From: Bradyrhizobium sp. 4
GTDB lineage: Bacteria; Pseudomonadota; Alphaproteobacteria; Rhizobiales; Xanthobacteraceae
Length of the DNA: 64,000 nt
Assembly: GCF_023100905.1 (NCBI RefSeq)
Contig: NZ_CP064686.1
Coordinates: forward strand, 7,466,001 to 7,530,000
Reading direction: 5' to 3'
A program made the position numbers and the translations under genes. The notes under the pieces are model-generated. The model saw only the letters and a list, made by a program, of their open reading frames with translations, did not search any database and was not told where the DNA came from. This document shows, piece after piece, positions 46,027-54,567 of this stretch; within the stretch, counting starts at the first letter, position 1, and each line of letters starts with the position of its first letter.

Positions 46027-46812
46027 TCACCACCACATGGCCTGACCGGGACCCTGGGTTGCGTCACGGTCGGGCACGCTGCGGTCGAGCGAGCGGTCGA
46101 GTGACGTCAGCACACTCCGCTTGAAATTCTCGAACAGCGGCGAATTGCGGTCGCGCGGCCGGCCGAGATTGATCTCGATCTGGTCGAACAGCCGGCCCGG
46201 CCGCGGCCGCATCACCAGCACGCGGTCGGCCAGCACCACGGCCTCGTCGACGTCATGCGTGACGAGGATGAGCGTCGGCCGCGTGTCGGCCCAGAGATCG
46301 AGCAGATGATCCTGGAGGTCGCGGCGGGTGAAAGCGTCGAGCGCCGAGAACGGCTCGTCGAGCAAGAGCACCTCGGGCTGTGGCACCAGCGCGCGGGCGA
46401 TCGCGACGCGCTGTGCCTGCCCGCCCGAGAGCTCGCGCGGCCACGCCTGCGCCTTTTCGGCCAGCCCGACACGCTCGAGCGCACGCGCCACCTTTTCACG
46501 CCGCTCGGTCGCGGGCCCATCGGCAAGACCGAAGCCGATATTATCGGCGACGCTGAGCCAGGGCAGCAGCCGCGGCTCCTGGAAGATGATGCCGATCTTG
46601 GCATGCGGCGCGGCGATCGCCTCGTTGTCGAGCGTCACCGCGCCCGAGCTTGCGCGGTCGAGGCCGGCGATGGCGCGCAGCAGCGTGGACTTGCCGCAGC
46701 CCGAGCCGCCGATGATGGCGACGATCTCGCCTTGCCTGATCTCGGCGGAGAAGCGCGCCAGCGCCTGCACGCCGTTGGGATAGGTCTTGCTGACCCGGTC
46801 GAGCGCCAGCAT
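46027..46812 (-). CDS. ABC importer ATPase (nitrate/sulfonate/taurine type)
   Basis: This 261-residue cytosolic ATPase belongs to the SsuB/TauB/NrtD class. Walker A is GGSGCGKSTLL, the signature LSGGQAQRVAIARAL, Walker B VLLLDEPFSALDAF, and the H-loop LVTHDVDEAV. It drives the permease whose gene ends 4 bp upstream. Together with the binding protein at 47926-48897 it forms a typical importer for sulfonates or related anions. Confidence 0.94.
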   Translation of the reverse strand: MLALDRVSKTYPNGVQALARFSAEIRQGEIVAIIGGSGCGKSTLLRAIAGLDRASSGAVTLDNEAIAAPHAKIGIIFQEPRLLPWLSVADNIGFGLADGPATERREKVARALERVGLAEKAQAWPRELSGGQAQRVAIARALVPQPEVLLLDEPFSALDAFTRRDLQDHLLDLWADTRPTLILVTHDVDEAVVLADRVLVMRPRPGRLFDQIEINLGRPRDRNSPLFENFKRSVLTSLDRSLDRSVPDRDATQGPGQAMWW

Positions 46813-46816
46813 CGCC

Positions 46817-47662
46817 TTATGCTCCCACCGTACGCCCGAAGGCGTCCTGCCAGCGCAGGAAGGGCGCAGCCGCGATCTCGATCAGCCAATCCGTGAACTT
46901 GCCGAGGATCGCGAAGATCACGATGGCGGCGAGGATCTGCGCGGGCTTGCCGAGCTGCTGGCCGTCGAGCAGGAGATAGCCGAGGCCTTCGGACGCGCCG
47001 ATCAGCTCGGCCGCCACCACGAACATCCAGCCCAGACCAAGACCAACGCGCAAGGACACGACATAGGCCGGCAGCACCGCAGGCAGCAGGATCCGCCGGA
47101 TCATGGCAGGTCCAGAGAGACGGAAGGTGCGACCGACCTCGACGATCTTGCGATCGACGATGAGGATCGCGCCCATCACGCCGAGATAGACCGGGAAGAA
47201 CACGCCGACCGCGATCAGCGCGATCTTCGAGGTCTCGAAGATGCCGAGCCAGAGAATGAACAGCGGCACCCAGGCCAGCGAGGGGATAGCGCGCAGCGCC
47301 TGCACGGTCGGATCGAGCAGCCGCCGCGCCAGCGACCAATAGCCGGATATGGCGCCGAGCAAGGTGCCCGCGACCACGCCGAACGCAAAGCCAAGACCAA
47401 CGCGCCACAGTGTCGCGGCGATGTGACGGACCAACTCGCCGGAGCGGGCAAGATCAACGATGGTGGCGAACACGCGCGAGGGCGGCGGCACCAGCCGGCC
47501 ATTGGACCAGCCGCGCCAGACCAGGAACTCCCAACCGAGCGCGAGGGTCAGCGGCAGCAACACACCCAGCAATGGACGCGCATAACGCGACAACCACGAA
47601 GGCGCGGCGGCGCTTTCGGCCGGTTCCGTAGTTTGTTGCAGGACTGGCGCGTCAGAGATCAT
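46817..47662 (-). CDS. ABC importer permease (nitrate/sulfonate/taurine type)
   Basis: This inner-membrane subunit of 281 residues (ATG 47662, MISDAPVLQ) has six transmembrane segments and the coupling loop EAA-type segment VAAELIGASEGLGYLLLDGQ. It follows the binding-protein gene after a 263-bp repeat-rich gap and precedes the ATPase gene. The longer upstream frame runs into that repeat region and is rejected. Confidence 0.93.
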   Translation of the reverse strand: MISDAPVLQQTTEPAESAAAPSWLSRYARPLLGVLLPLTLALGWEFLVWRGWSNGRLVPPPSRVFATIVDLARSGELVRHIAATLWRVGLGFAFGVVAGTLLGAISGYWSLARRLLDPTVQALRAIPSLAWVPLFILWLGIFETSKIALIAVGVFFPVYLGVMGAILIVDRKIVEVGRTFRLSGPAMIRRILLPAVLPAYVVSLRVGLGLGWMFVVAAELIGASEGLGYLLLDGQQLGKPAQILAAIVIFAILGKFTDWLIEIAAAPFLRWQDAFGRTVGA

Positions 47663-47731
47663 GGCCGGTAGGAAGCGCGTCTCGTCAGGGAATGCAACAC
47701 TACTCTTGCCGCGCTCTCCGCTGCTTTTCCC

Positions 47732-47913
47732 TTCTCCCCTTGTGGGAGAACGTGGCATAGGCGACCTTCAGCCGCCGTCCTTAAAAGAACGCCGACGCTT
47801 TGCGTCGGCTATGGCGCCGGATGAGGGGTTCTCTCGGCTCGCATACCGATCGTGAGGAAAGATACCCCTCACCCGCCTCGCTTCGCGAGGCACTCTCCCC
47901 CACAAGGGGGGAG
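47732..47913. repeat. mosaic of palindromic hairpins between binding-protein and permease genes
   Basis: At least four hairpins: TTCTCCC/GGGAGAA (47732-47750), GCCGACGC/GCGTCGGC around TTT (47791-47809), GCCTCGC/GCGAGGC around TTC (47875-47891) and CTCCCCC/GGGGGAG (47895-47913). The region 47663-47925 has no gene. Its position on the transcript, after the binding-protein gene and before the permease gene, matches the REP elements of malE-malF. Confidence 0.8.
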
Positions 47914-47925
47914 GGAAAGAGCACC

Positions 47926-48897
47926 TTAATTCGTCGGCAGCGGGACCTGGTCGTCGATCAACGCATCCAGCGTTGCCTTCACATCGACCTTCGCGTCCAC
48001 GACGCCGGCCTGTTGCAAAGCGAGGCCCGCGGCGAGGATCGACTCGCGCTGGGGCGCGCCGATGCGGCTGTGGGTCAGCTCGGTGCGCTCCTTGAGCTGC
48101 TTGTCGACGACAGGCTCCGGCAGCTTGGTCACGGCGATGAAGGTCTTCTTGAGCTCGTCGTAATTCGCCAGCGAATATTTGCGCGCCTCTTCGTACACCG
48201 CGAGCACGCGGCGGGCGGCGTCCGGATAGTCCTTCAAAAACTGCTCGCGCACATTGAGGATGCCCCAAGTATTGGCGTTGGCCTTGCGGTAGAACAGTTT
48301 CGCGCCGTCCTCGACCTCGGCCTGCGCCATCATAGGATCGAGCCCGGCCCACGCATCGACGTCGCCGCGGATCAGCGCGGTCTTGCCGTCGGCGTGCTGG
48401 AGCAGCACCGGCGTGATGTCCTTTTCGGTGAGACCTGCGCCAAGCAGCGCGCGCACCAGGAAGATGTGCGGATCGGTGCCGCGCGTTACCGCGACGCGCT
48501 TGCCCTTGAGGTCGACGACATTAGCGATCTTGGAATCCTTTGATGTCACCAACGCCGTCCATTCGGGCCGCGAATAGACGTAGATCGACTTGATCGGGTT
48601 GCCGTTGATACGGGCGACCAGCGCCGCCGAGCCCGCGGTCGAGCCGAAGTCGATCGAACCGGCGTTGAGGAATTCGAGCGCCTTGTTGGAGCCGGCCGAC
48701 TGCACCCAGGTGACGGTGATGCCGTCCTTGGCGAACTCCTTTTCCAGGAGCCCCTTCTGCTTCAGGACCATCGACACCGGATTATAGGTCGCCCAGTCGA
48801 TACGGATTTCCTTGAGCGGATCAGCCGCCCGCGCCACGGGGGACATGGCGAGAGCGACCGCTCCCGCCAACAGTATGCGTCGTGTAATCCTGATCAT
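47926..48897 (-). CDS. ABC transporter substrate-binding protein (aliphatic sulfonate type)
   Basis: This periplasmic binding protein of 323 residues (ATG 48897) has a Sec or Tat-like leader (TRRILLAGAVALAM), the mature start near AADPLKEIRIDWA and the SsuA/NrtA-like fold. The signatures AGSIDFGSTAGSAALVARI and VTRGTDPHIFLVRALL fit. It captures a sulfonate or similar anion and serves the permease/ATPase encoded below it. The longer upstream frame is not homologous-looking. Confidence 0.92.
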   Translation of the reverse strand: MIRITRRILLAGAVALAMSPVARAADPLKEIRIDWATYNPVSMVLKQKGLLEKEFAKDGITVTWVQSAGSNKALEFLNAGSIDFGSTAGSAALVARINGNPIKSIYVYSRPEWTALVTSKDSKIANVVDLKGKRVAVTRGTDPHIFLVRALLGAGLTEKDITPVLLQHADGKTALIRGDVDAWAGLDPMMAQAEVEDGAKLFYRKANANTWGILNVREQFLKDYPDAARRVLAVYEEARKYSLANYDELKKTFIAVTKLPEPVVDKQLKERTELTHSRIGAPQRESILAAGLALQQAGVVDAKVDVKATLDALIDDQVPLPTN

Positions 48898-49084
48898 GCC
48901 CGGCCTCCTCAAAACTTCATTGTTTTTCAATGAGTTATATCTAGAAATCAACGAGAAAATCCATCCCTCGAAAGCGCGCCGGCTGAGAACAGCTTTGCCC
49001 AAAGCCGCACCTTTCCAGCATGGAACGACTATTGCGAGAGAATGGCGGGTGACAGGGCCGGCCGCCTCTTATATCCGGTGAGAC

Positions 49085-51874
49085 ATGGACAGCGTTGCGA
49101 CTGAGCAGAAGGCCGAGGTGGACGATCGCTTCGACACCGCGCGGATCACCGCCGCGGTCGATGCGCTTGCCGAGAAGCACCAGGGACGCGAGGACGCGTT
49201 CCGCACGGCCATGGCGCAACTGCTCAAGGCCGAGCTGATTGCGTCGCGCGCTGCGGCACAGACGATCCTGCTGAAGGACCGTCACGGCCGGCGCTGCGCC
49301 GAGCGGCTGTGCCACGTGCAGGACGAGATCATCCGCATTCTGTATTCGGCGGCAACTCGTCATCTCTACCGCTCGCCGATCCCGAGCGGTGCCGAGCGCA
49401 TGGCAGTGGTGGCGACCGGCGGCTATGGCCGCGGCCTGATGGCTCCCGAGTCCGACATCGATCTGCTCTTCATCCTGCCCTACAAGCAGACCGCCTGGGG
49501 CGAGCAGGTCGCCGAGGCCATCCTCTATTGTCTTTGGGACATGGGGCTGAAGGTCGGTCACGCCACGCGCTCGGTCGACGAGTCGATCCGGCAGGCGCGG
49601 GGCGACATGACCATCCGCACCGCGATCCTGGAGACGCGCTTCCTTACCGGCGACCGGCCGCTTTATGACGAGCTGGTCGCCCGCTTCGACAAGGAGGTCG
49701 CGCAAGGCACCGCGTCCGAATTCGTCACCGCAAAGCTCGCCGAGCGTGAGGAGCGGCATCGCCGCGGCGGTCAATCGCGATATCTGGTCGAACCCAACGT
49801 CAAGGACGGCAAGGGTGCCCTGCGCGACCTGCACACGCTGTTCTGGATCGCGAAATACGTCTACCGCGTGAGCGACACCGACGAGTTGGTCGACCGCGGC
49901 GTGTTCGACGCGCAGGAATACCGCACCTTCCGCCGCTGCGCCGACTTCCTCTGGTCGGTGCGCTGCAATCTTCACTTTTACTCCGGTCGCCCTGAAGAGC
50001 GCCTCTCCTTCGACCTCCAGCGCGAGATCGCGGTCCGGCTCGGCTACACCTCGCATCCCGGCATGCAGGACGTCGAACGCTTCATGAAGCACTACTTCCT
50101 GGTCGCCAAGGAAGTCGGCAATCTCACCGCCATCCTCTGCGCCAAGCTCGAGGACCAGCAGGCCAAGCCCGCGCCGGTGCTGAGCCGGATGATGGCGCGG
50201 CTTCGCCCCACCGCGGTGAAGCGGCGGGTGCCCGACAGCGACGACTTCATCGTCGACAACAACCGCATCAACGTCGCCGCGCCCGACGTGTTCAAGCACG
50301 ATCCGGTCAATTTGATCCGCATCTTCCGCCTGGCGCAGAAGAACAATCTCGCCTTCCACCCGGACGCGATGCGCGACGTGACGCGCTCGCTCGGCCTGAT
50401 CAACGCGCAGATGCGCGAGAATCCCGAAGCCAACCGGCTGTTCATGGAGATCCTGACATCCGACAACGCGGAAATCGTGCTGCGGCGGATGAACGAGACC
50501 GGCGTGCTCGGCCATTTCATCCGCGCCTTCGGCAAGATCGTCTCGATGATGCAGTTCAACATGTATCATCACTACACCGTCGACGAGCATTTGATCCGCT
50601 GCGTCGGCTTCCTCCAGGACATCGAACGCGGCGGCATCGAGGAATTCGCGGTGGCGAGCGACCTGATGCGCAAGATCCGGCCGGAGCATCGCTCCGTGAT
50701 CTACATCGCGACGCTGCTGCACGACGTCGCCAAGGGCCGGCCCGAAGACCACTCGATCGCCGGCGCCAAGGTGGCGCGACGGCTTTGCCCACGGCTCGGC
50801 TTCAGTCCGGCCGACACCGAGCTCGTGGCCTGGCTGATCGAGGAGCATCTGACGATGTCCACGGTCGCGCAGTCGCGCGATCTCTCCGACCGCAAGACCA
50901 TCGAGAATTTCGCCGCCGTGGTGCAGTCGGTCGAGCAGATGAAGCTCTTGACGATCCTGACCACCGCCGACATCCGCGGCGTCGGTCCAGGCGTATGGAA
51001 TGGCTGGAAAGCGCAGCTGTTGCGCTCGCTGTACTACGAGACCGAGCCGGTTCTGACGGGCGGCTTCTCGGAGGTTGACCGCGGCAAGCGCCTCACGGCC
51101 GCATACGCCGAATTCCGTAACGCCTTCGCGGAATGGCCGGCGGAGGAGCTCGACGCCTATATCGCCCGGCACTATCCGGCCTATTGGCTCAAGGTCGAAC
51201 TGCCGCGCAAGATCCGCCACGCGCGCTTCGTCCGTGCCAGCGAGCAGGCCGGCCACAAGCTCGCGATCAATGTCGGCTTCGACGAGGTGCGGGGCGTCAC
51301 CGAGCTGACCATCTTCGCCGCCGACCATCCCTGGCTGCTGTCGATCATCGCGGGCGCCTGTGCCTCGGCCGGCGCCAACATCGTCGATGCCCAGATCTAC
51401 ACCACGACCGACGGCCGCGCGCTCGACACGATCTCGATCTCCAGGGAATACGACCGCGACGAGGACGAGGGACGGCGCGCGACGCGGATCGGCGAGATGA
51501 TCGAGGACGTGCTGGAAGGCAAGCTGCGTCTGCCCGAGGTGGTGGCGCGGCGCACCGTGCGCGGCAAGGCGCGGCCGTTCGTGATCGAGCCGGAAGTGAC
51601 CATCAACAACCAATGGTCCGACCGCTACACAGTGATCGAAATGTCCGGCCTCGACCGGCCCGGCCTGCTTTACGAGCTGACCACCGCGATCTCGAAGCTC
51701 AACCTCAACATCGCCTCAGCCCATGTCGCGACCTTCGGCGAGCGCGCCCGCGACGTGTTCTACGTCACCGATCTCCTGGGCGCACAGATCAGCGCGCCGA
51801 CACGCCAGGCCGCGATCAAGAGCGCGCTGACGCACGTGATGGCCGGCGACAAGGCGGTTCAGCCGGCGGCGTGA
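49085..51874 (+). CDS. glnD: PII uridylyltransferase/uridylyl-removing enzyme
   Basis: GlnD senses glutamine and adds UMP to, or removes it from, the PII proteins GlnB/GlnK, controlling nitrogen metabolism. The 929 residues are in order: nucleotidyltransferase domain (GGYGRGLMAPESDIDL, Asp124/Asp126), a helical UTase linker, an HD hydrolase domain (TLLHDVAKGRPEDHS, near residue 548) and two C-terminal ACT domains (from about 738 and 848) that bind glutamine. It diverges from the sulfonate binding-protein gene. All domains appear intact. Confidence 0.97.
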   Translation: MDSVATEQKAEVDDRFDTARITAAVDALAEKHQGREDAFRTAMAQLLKAELIASRAAAQTILLKDRHGRRCAERLCHVQDEIIRILYSAATRHLYRSPIPSGAERMAVVATGGYGRGLMAPESDIDLLFILPYKQTAWGEQVAEAILYCLWDMGLKVGHATRSVDESIRQARGDMTIRTAILETRFLTGDRPLYDELVARFDKEVAQGTASEFVTAKLAEREERHRRGGQSRYLVEPNVKDGKGALRDLHTLFWIAKYVYRVSDTDELVDRGVFDAQEYRTFRRCADFLWSVRCNLHFYSGRPEERLSFDLQREIAVRLGYTSHPGMQDVERFMKHYFLVAKEVGNLTAILCAKLEDQQAKPAPVLSRMMARLRPTAVKRRVPDSDDFIVDNNRINVAAPDVFKHDPVNLIRIFRLAQKNNLAFHPDAMRDVTRSLGLINAQMRENPEANRLFMEILTSDNAEIVLRRMNETGVLGHFIRAFGKIVSMMQFNMYHHYTVDEHLIRCVGFLQDIERGGIEEFAVASDLMRKIRPEHRSVIYIATLLHDVAKGRPEDHSIAGAKVARRLCPRLGFSPADTELVAWLIEEHLTMSTVAQSRDLSDRKTIENFAAVVQSVEQMKLLTILTTADIRGVGPGVWNGWKAQLLRSLYYETEPVLTGGFSEVDRGKRLTAAYAEFRNAFAEWPAEELDAYIARHYPAYWLKVELPRKIRHARFVRASEQAGHKLAINVGFDEVRGVTELTIFAADHPWLLSIIAGACASAGANIVDAQIYTTTDGRALDTISISREYDRDEDEGRRATRIGEMIEDVLEGKLRLPEVVARRTVRGKARPFVIEPEVTINNQWSDRYTVIEMSGLDRPGLLYELTTAISKLNLNIASAHVATFGERARDVFYVTDLLGAQISAPTRQAAIKSALTHVMAGDKAVQPAA

Positions 51875-51902
51875 CTTTCTCTCGTCATTTCGGGCTGAAG
51901 CA

Positions 51903-52799
51903 TCACGCCGATTTTTGTTCAGGGAATCGCAGCGCGGTCACCAGTGCCGACAGCGCGGCTGGTTGATGCTGACGACTGGGATAGTACATGAAGAAGCCGG
52001 GAATGGGCGGAGTCCAATCCTCTAGCACCCGAACAAGGCGGCGCTTCGCAATATATTCGGCGACCTGCTCTTCATAGGCTAATCCGATACCAACCCCGGC
52101 GAGCGCGGCCTGAATCACCAGGTGAGTGTCGTCAATGATGAGCGGGCCGTTCACGTTGATCGTGACCGACTTTCGTCCCTGCTCAAACTCCCACCGATAT
52201 GGACCACCCGCAAGACGCAGGGTAATGCACCGGTGATCGTTGAGATCCTTTGGCTTTTTGGGGATGCTTCGTGAAGCGAAATAGCGTGGCGACCCCACGA
52301 CCGCCAACCGCAGCTCGGGCGTGACGCGAACCGCGATCATGTCCTTTTGAATGTACTCGCCAAGCTGGATACCGGCATCGAACTCGCCTGCAACAAGGTC
52401 CACGGGGCCAGTGACGGTGACAACGTCCAGAACGATGTCCGGGTAGGCTTCGGCGAAAGCCCTCAACCGCGGCAACAATACCATCACGGCAGCTGATCGT
52501 GACATTACAATTCGAAGGCGACCTTCAGGCCGACGCCGAACGCTTCGGGCCCTGTCGAGGGCGTGACGAATTTGCTCGAGCGCCGGAGACAAGTCTTCCA
52601 AGAGAGCTGCCCCCGCAGCGGTTGGCGCAACGCTCTTGGTTGTTCGAGCGAGCAGCTGCAGCTCAAGCCGTTGCTCAAGCCTCCGGATCGTGTAGCTCAA
52701 GGCAGACTGAGACACACCCAGCTTTATCGCAGCGCGCGTAAAGCTTCGTTCACTGGCCACGACGGCAAACGTCGCGAGTTCGTTCATTTCGTTGGTCAT
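51903..52799 (-). CDS. LysR-family transcriptional regulator
   Basis: This 298-residue regulator has an N-terminal winged helix (FAVVASERSFTRAAIKLGVS, then QSALSYTIRRLE) and a LysR effector domain (about 90-295). ATG 52799 is preferred over a TTG one codon upstream. It is divergently placed from the NTF2-like gene at 52987 with 187 bp between them, the usual LysR-target layout, so that gene is the likely target. It belongs to the broad family that responds to small aromatic or carboxylic ligands; the ligand is unknown. Confidence 0.93.
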   Translation of the reverse strand: MTNEMNELATFAVVASERSFTRAAIKLGVSQSALSYTIRRLEQRLELQLLARTTKSVAPTAAGAALLEDLSPALEQIRHALDRARSVRRRPEGRLRIVMSRSAAVMVLLPRLRAFAEAYPDIVLDVVTVTGPVDLVAGEFDAGIQLGEYIQKDMIAVRVTPELRLAVVGSPRYFASRSIPKKPKDLNDHRCITLRLAGGPYRWEFEQGRKSVTINVNGPLIIDDTHLVIQAALAGVGIGLAYEEQVAEYIAKRRLVRVLEDWTPPIPGFFMYYPSRQHQPAALSALVTALRFPEQKSA

Positions 52800-52986
52800 C
52801 AATGATGAATATCGGTCATAAGACCGTGCCGTGCAAGACGTCTAGTCTCATAAGCCACGACGCCGTAGGCTTGCGCGAGCAAGAAAGCGCCGTGCAGTGC
52901 TTTCCTGCATGTGGTGGCAGGTTGACGCTCGGCACAGCTCGCCCGGCCGCATGAACGATTTCGGTGTACCAACTTTGAGGATGACA

Positions 52987-53355
52987 ATGGATACGGACAT
53001 TTCCGCCTTGCGCTCCCTTGCGCAGACCTATTTCGATGCTGCCTATGAAATGGATGCCGAGAAATTTGCATCCATATTTCATCCCTTGAGTTCCGTGACG
53101 AAGGTCGCGGAGGACGGCAACGTGGGCGTGACGCCGATTGCGACCTGGCTGGCAGCGGTCCGCAACATGGAAGCTCCAAAGCAACAGGGCTTCGAGCGCG
53201 ATGATCAGATCCTGTCAACGGATGTTGAAGGAGAGCTCGCGCTTTTGAAGGTGAAATTGCACATTCCGCCGCGTCGCTTCACGGACCTGTTGTCTTGCCT
53301 GAAGGTGAACGGGACCTGGAAGATCGTGCAGAAAGTGATGACGTCGAACGCCTGA
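52987..53355 (+). CDS. NTF2-like (putative lumazine-binding type) protein
   Basis: A 122-residue single-domain protein, clearly paralogous to 21907-22281 (YFDAAYEMDAEKFASIFHP; HIPPRRFTDLLSCLK; TWKIVQKVM). I chose ATG 52987 over 52981 because GAGG lies six bases upstream. It is divergent from a LysR regulator gene and so is probably controlled by it. NTF2-like folds bind or convert small metabolites; this one's ligand is unknown. Confidence 0.8.
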   Translation: MDTDISALRSLAQTYFDAAYEMDAEKFASIFHPLSSVTKVAEDGNVGVTPIATWLAAVRNMEAPKQQGFERDDQILSTDVEGELALLKVKLHIPPRRFTDLLSCLKVNGTWKIVQKVMTSNA

Positions 53356-53448
53356 CGGATGCGGTCACAGTAGAGGAGAGCGGCCGAAGGTTCGCTTGAC
53401 GACCCGCCGCCGGTCGCCGCCAATCGTTCAACGCGTTGTCGAACCGGC

Positions 53449-53979
53449 TTAGACCGCCACGCCTTCGTGCCGCAGCAGCCAGCGCTTGCGCTCGAGGCCG
53501 CCGCCGTACTTCACCAGAGAACCATCGGCGCCGATCAGACGGTGGCACGGCAGCACCACACTGATCGGATTGGAGCCGTTGGCATGGCCGACGGCGCGAA
53601 TGGCCTTGGGCATGTCGATCCTGGCGGCGAGCGCGCCGTAACTCATCGTGGTGCCGGCAGGAATTTGCGCCAACGCATTCCAGACCTTCTGCTGGAACGG
53701 CGTGCCGGCGATGCGCCAGGCGATGCCTGAGAGCTGGCCGAGATCGCCGTCGAAATAATCCGACAGCGCAGTCCGCATGGCTGCGGGCGCGGGCTGGTCA
53801 CGCAACTCCACCACACCGTAATGCAGGCGCAAGAGCTCGCGCATGCGGTGCTCGTAATCGGCCCAGTCGAGCGCGCGCAAGGTGCCCGCAGCGTCGGTGA
53901 CCAGCAGCGCAATCCCAATCGGGGTCGCCAGCCGATCGAGGCCGAAGCTTACAGGTGATTTGGTCGGTCGCGCGGGCAT
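53449..53979 (-). CDS. ogt: methylated-DNA--protein-cysteine methyltransferase
   Basis: Ogt removes alkyl groups from O6-alkylguanine by suicidal transfer to a cysteine. The 176-residue protein has the acceptor Cys145 in LPCHRLIG and the arginine finger/recognition-helix segment TTMSYGALAARIDMPKAIRA. The C-terminal GGLERKRWLLRHEG is typical. It lacks an AraC/Ada N-terminal domain, so it is the simple constitutive-type enzyme. It is divergent from the DUF1304 gene with only nine bases between ATGs. Confidence 0.96.
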   Translation of the reverse strand: MPARPTKSPVSFGLDRLATPIGIALLVTDAAGTLRALDWADYEHRMRELLRLHYGVVELRDQPAPAAMRTALSDYFDGDLGQLSGIAWRIAGTPFQQKVWNALAQIPAGTTMSYGALAARIDMPKAIRAVGHANGSNPISVVLPCHRLIGADGSLVKYGGGLERKRWLLRHEGVAV

Positions 53980-53988
53980 TGCGGCACC

Positions 53989-54432
53989 ATGGCATCGAAA
54001 CACGCCATCGCAATTGCCACGCCGGCCGTGCTAGCGTCCACCCGAAAGCTGACGCCGGGGGAGCTCAACTTGTTCTGGATCGCGAATATCCTGGTGGCGC
54101 TGGTCGCCGCACTGCACGCTTACTTCCTGCTCCTGGAGATGTTTCTCTGGGACAAGCCGCAGGGCTTGAAGGTTTTCCGCAACACGCCGGAGAAGGCAGC
54201 GACCACAAAGGTGCTGGCGGCCAACCAGGGGCTCTATAACGGCTTTCTGTCCGCCGGCCTGGTCTGGGGGCTGGTGCACGGCAATCCGGCCTTCGCGTTC
54301 CAGATCAAGGCATTCTTCCTGCTCTGCGTGATCGTGGCCGGCGCTTATGGCGCAGCGACCGTCAGCACGCGCATCCTGATGGTGCAGGCGCTGCCGGCGG
54401 CGCTCGCGCTGTTAGCGCTGTTCCTGGCCTGA
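53989..54432 (+). CDS. DUF1304 integral membrane protein
   Basis: This 147-residue protein has four transmembrane segments (about 27-47, 82-98, 105-122 and 127-146) and the DUF1304 pattern NILVALVAALHAYFLLLEMF and ANQGLYNGFLSAGL. The N-terminus is basic. Function of the family is unknown. It diverges from ogt by nine bases, so the two promoters must overlap one another's coding starts. Confidence 0.85.
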   Translation: MASKHAIAIATPAVLASTRKLTPGELNLFWIANILVALVAALHAYFLLLEMFLWDKPQGLKVFRNTPEKAATTKVLAANQGLYNGFLSAGLVWGLVHGNPAFAFQIKAFFLLCVIVAGAYGAATVSTRILMVQALPAALALLALFLA

Positions 54433-54567
54433 GACGCCATAGCGCGGCGCCGCGATCCTTGCGCGTCGCCTGCCGTTCCTCCACAATCTCCGACAGCGAT
54501 GGCGACCGTTGGCAATCAACGGGACAAGACCGTCGGTCGGAAATTCCGTCAGGAGGAACAACCCCAC

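Noticed and set aside
48941..51613. 890-residue minus-strand open frame
   Set aside because: It lies opposite glnD, whose domains are complete. The frame is a codon-bias shadow with no domain signature.
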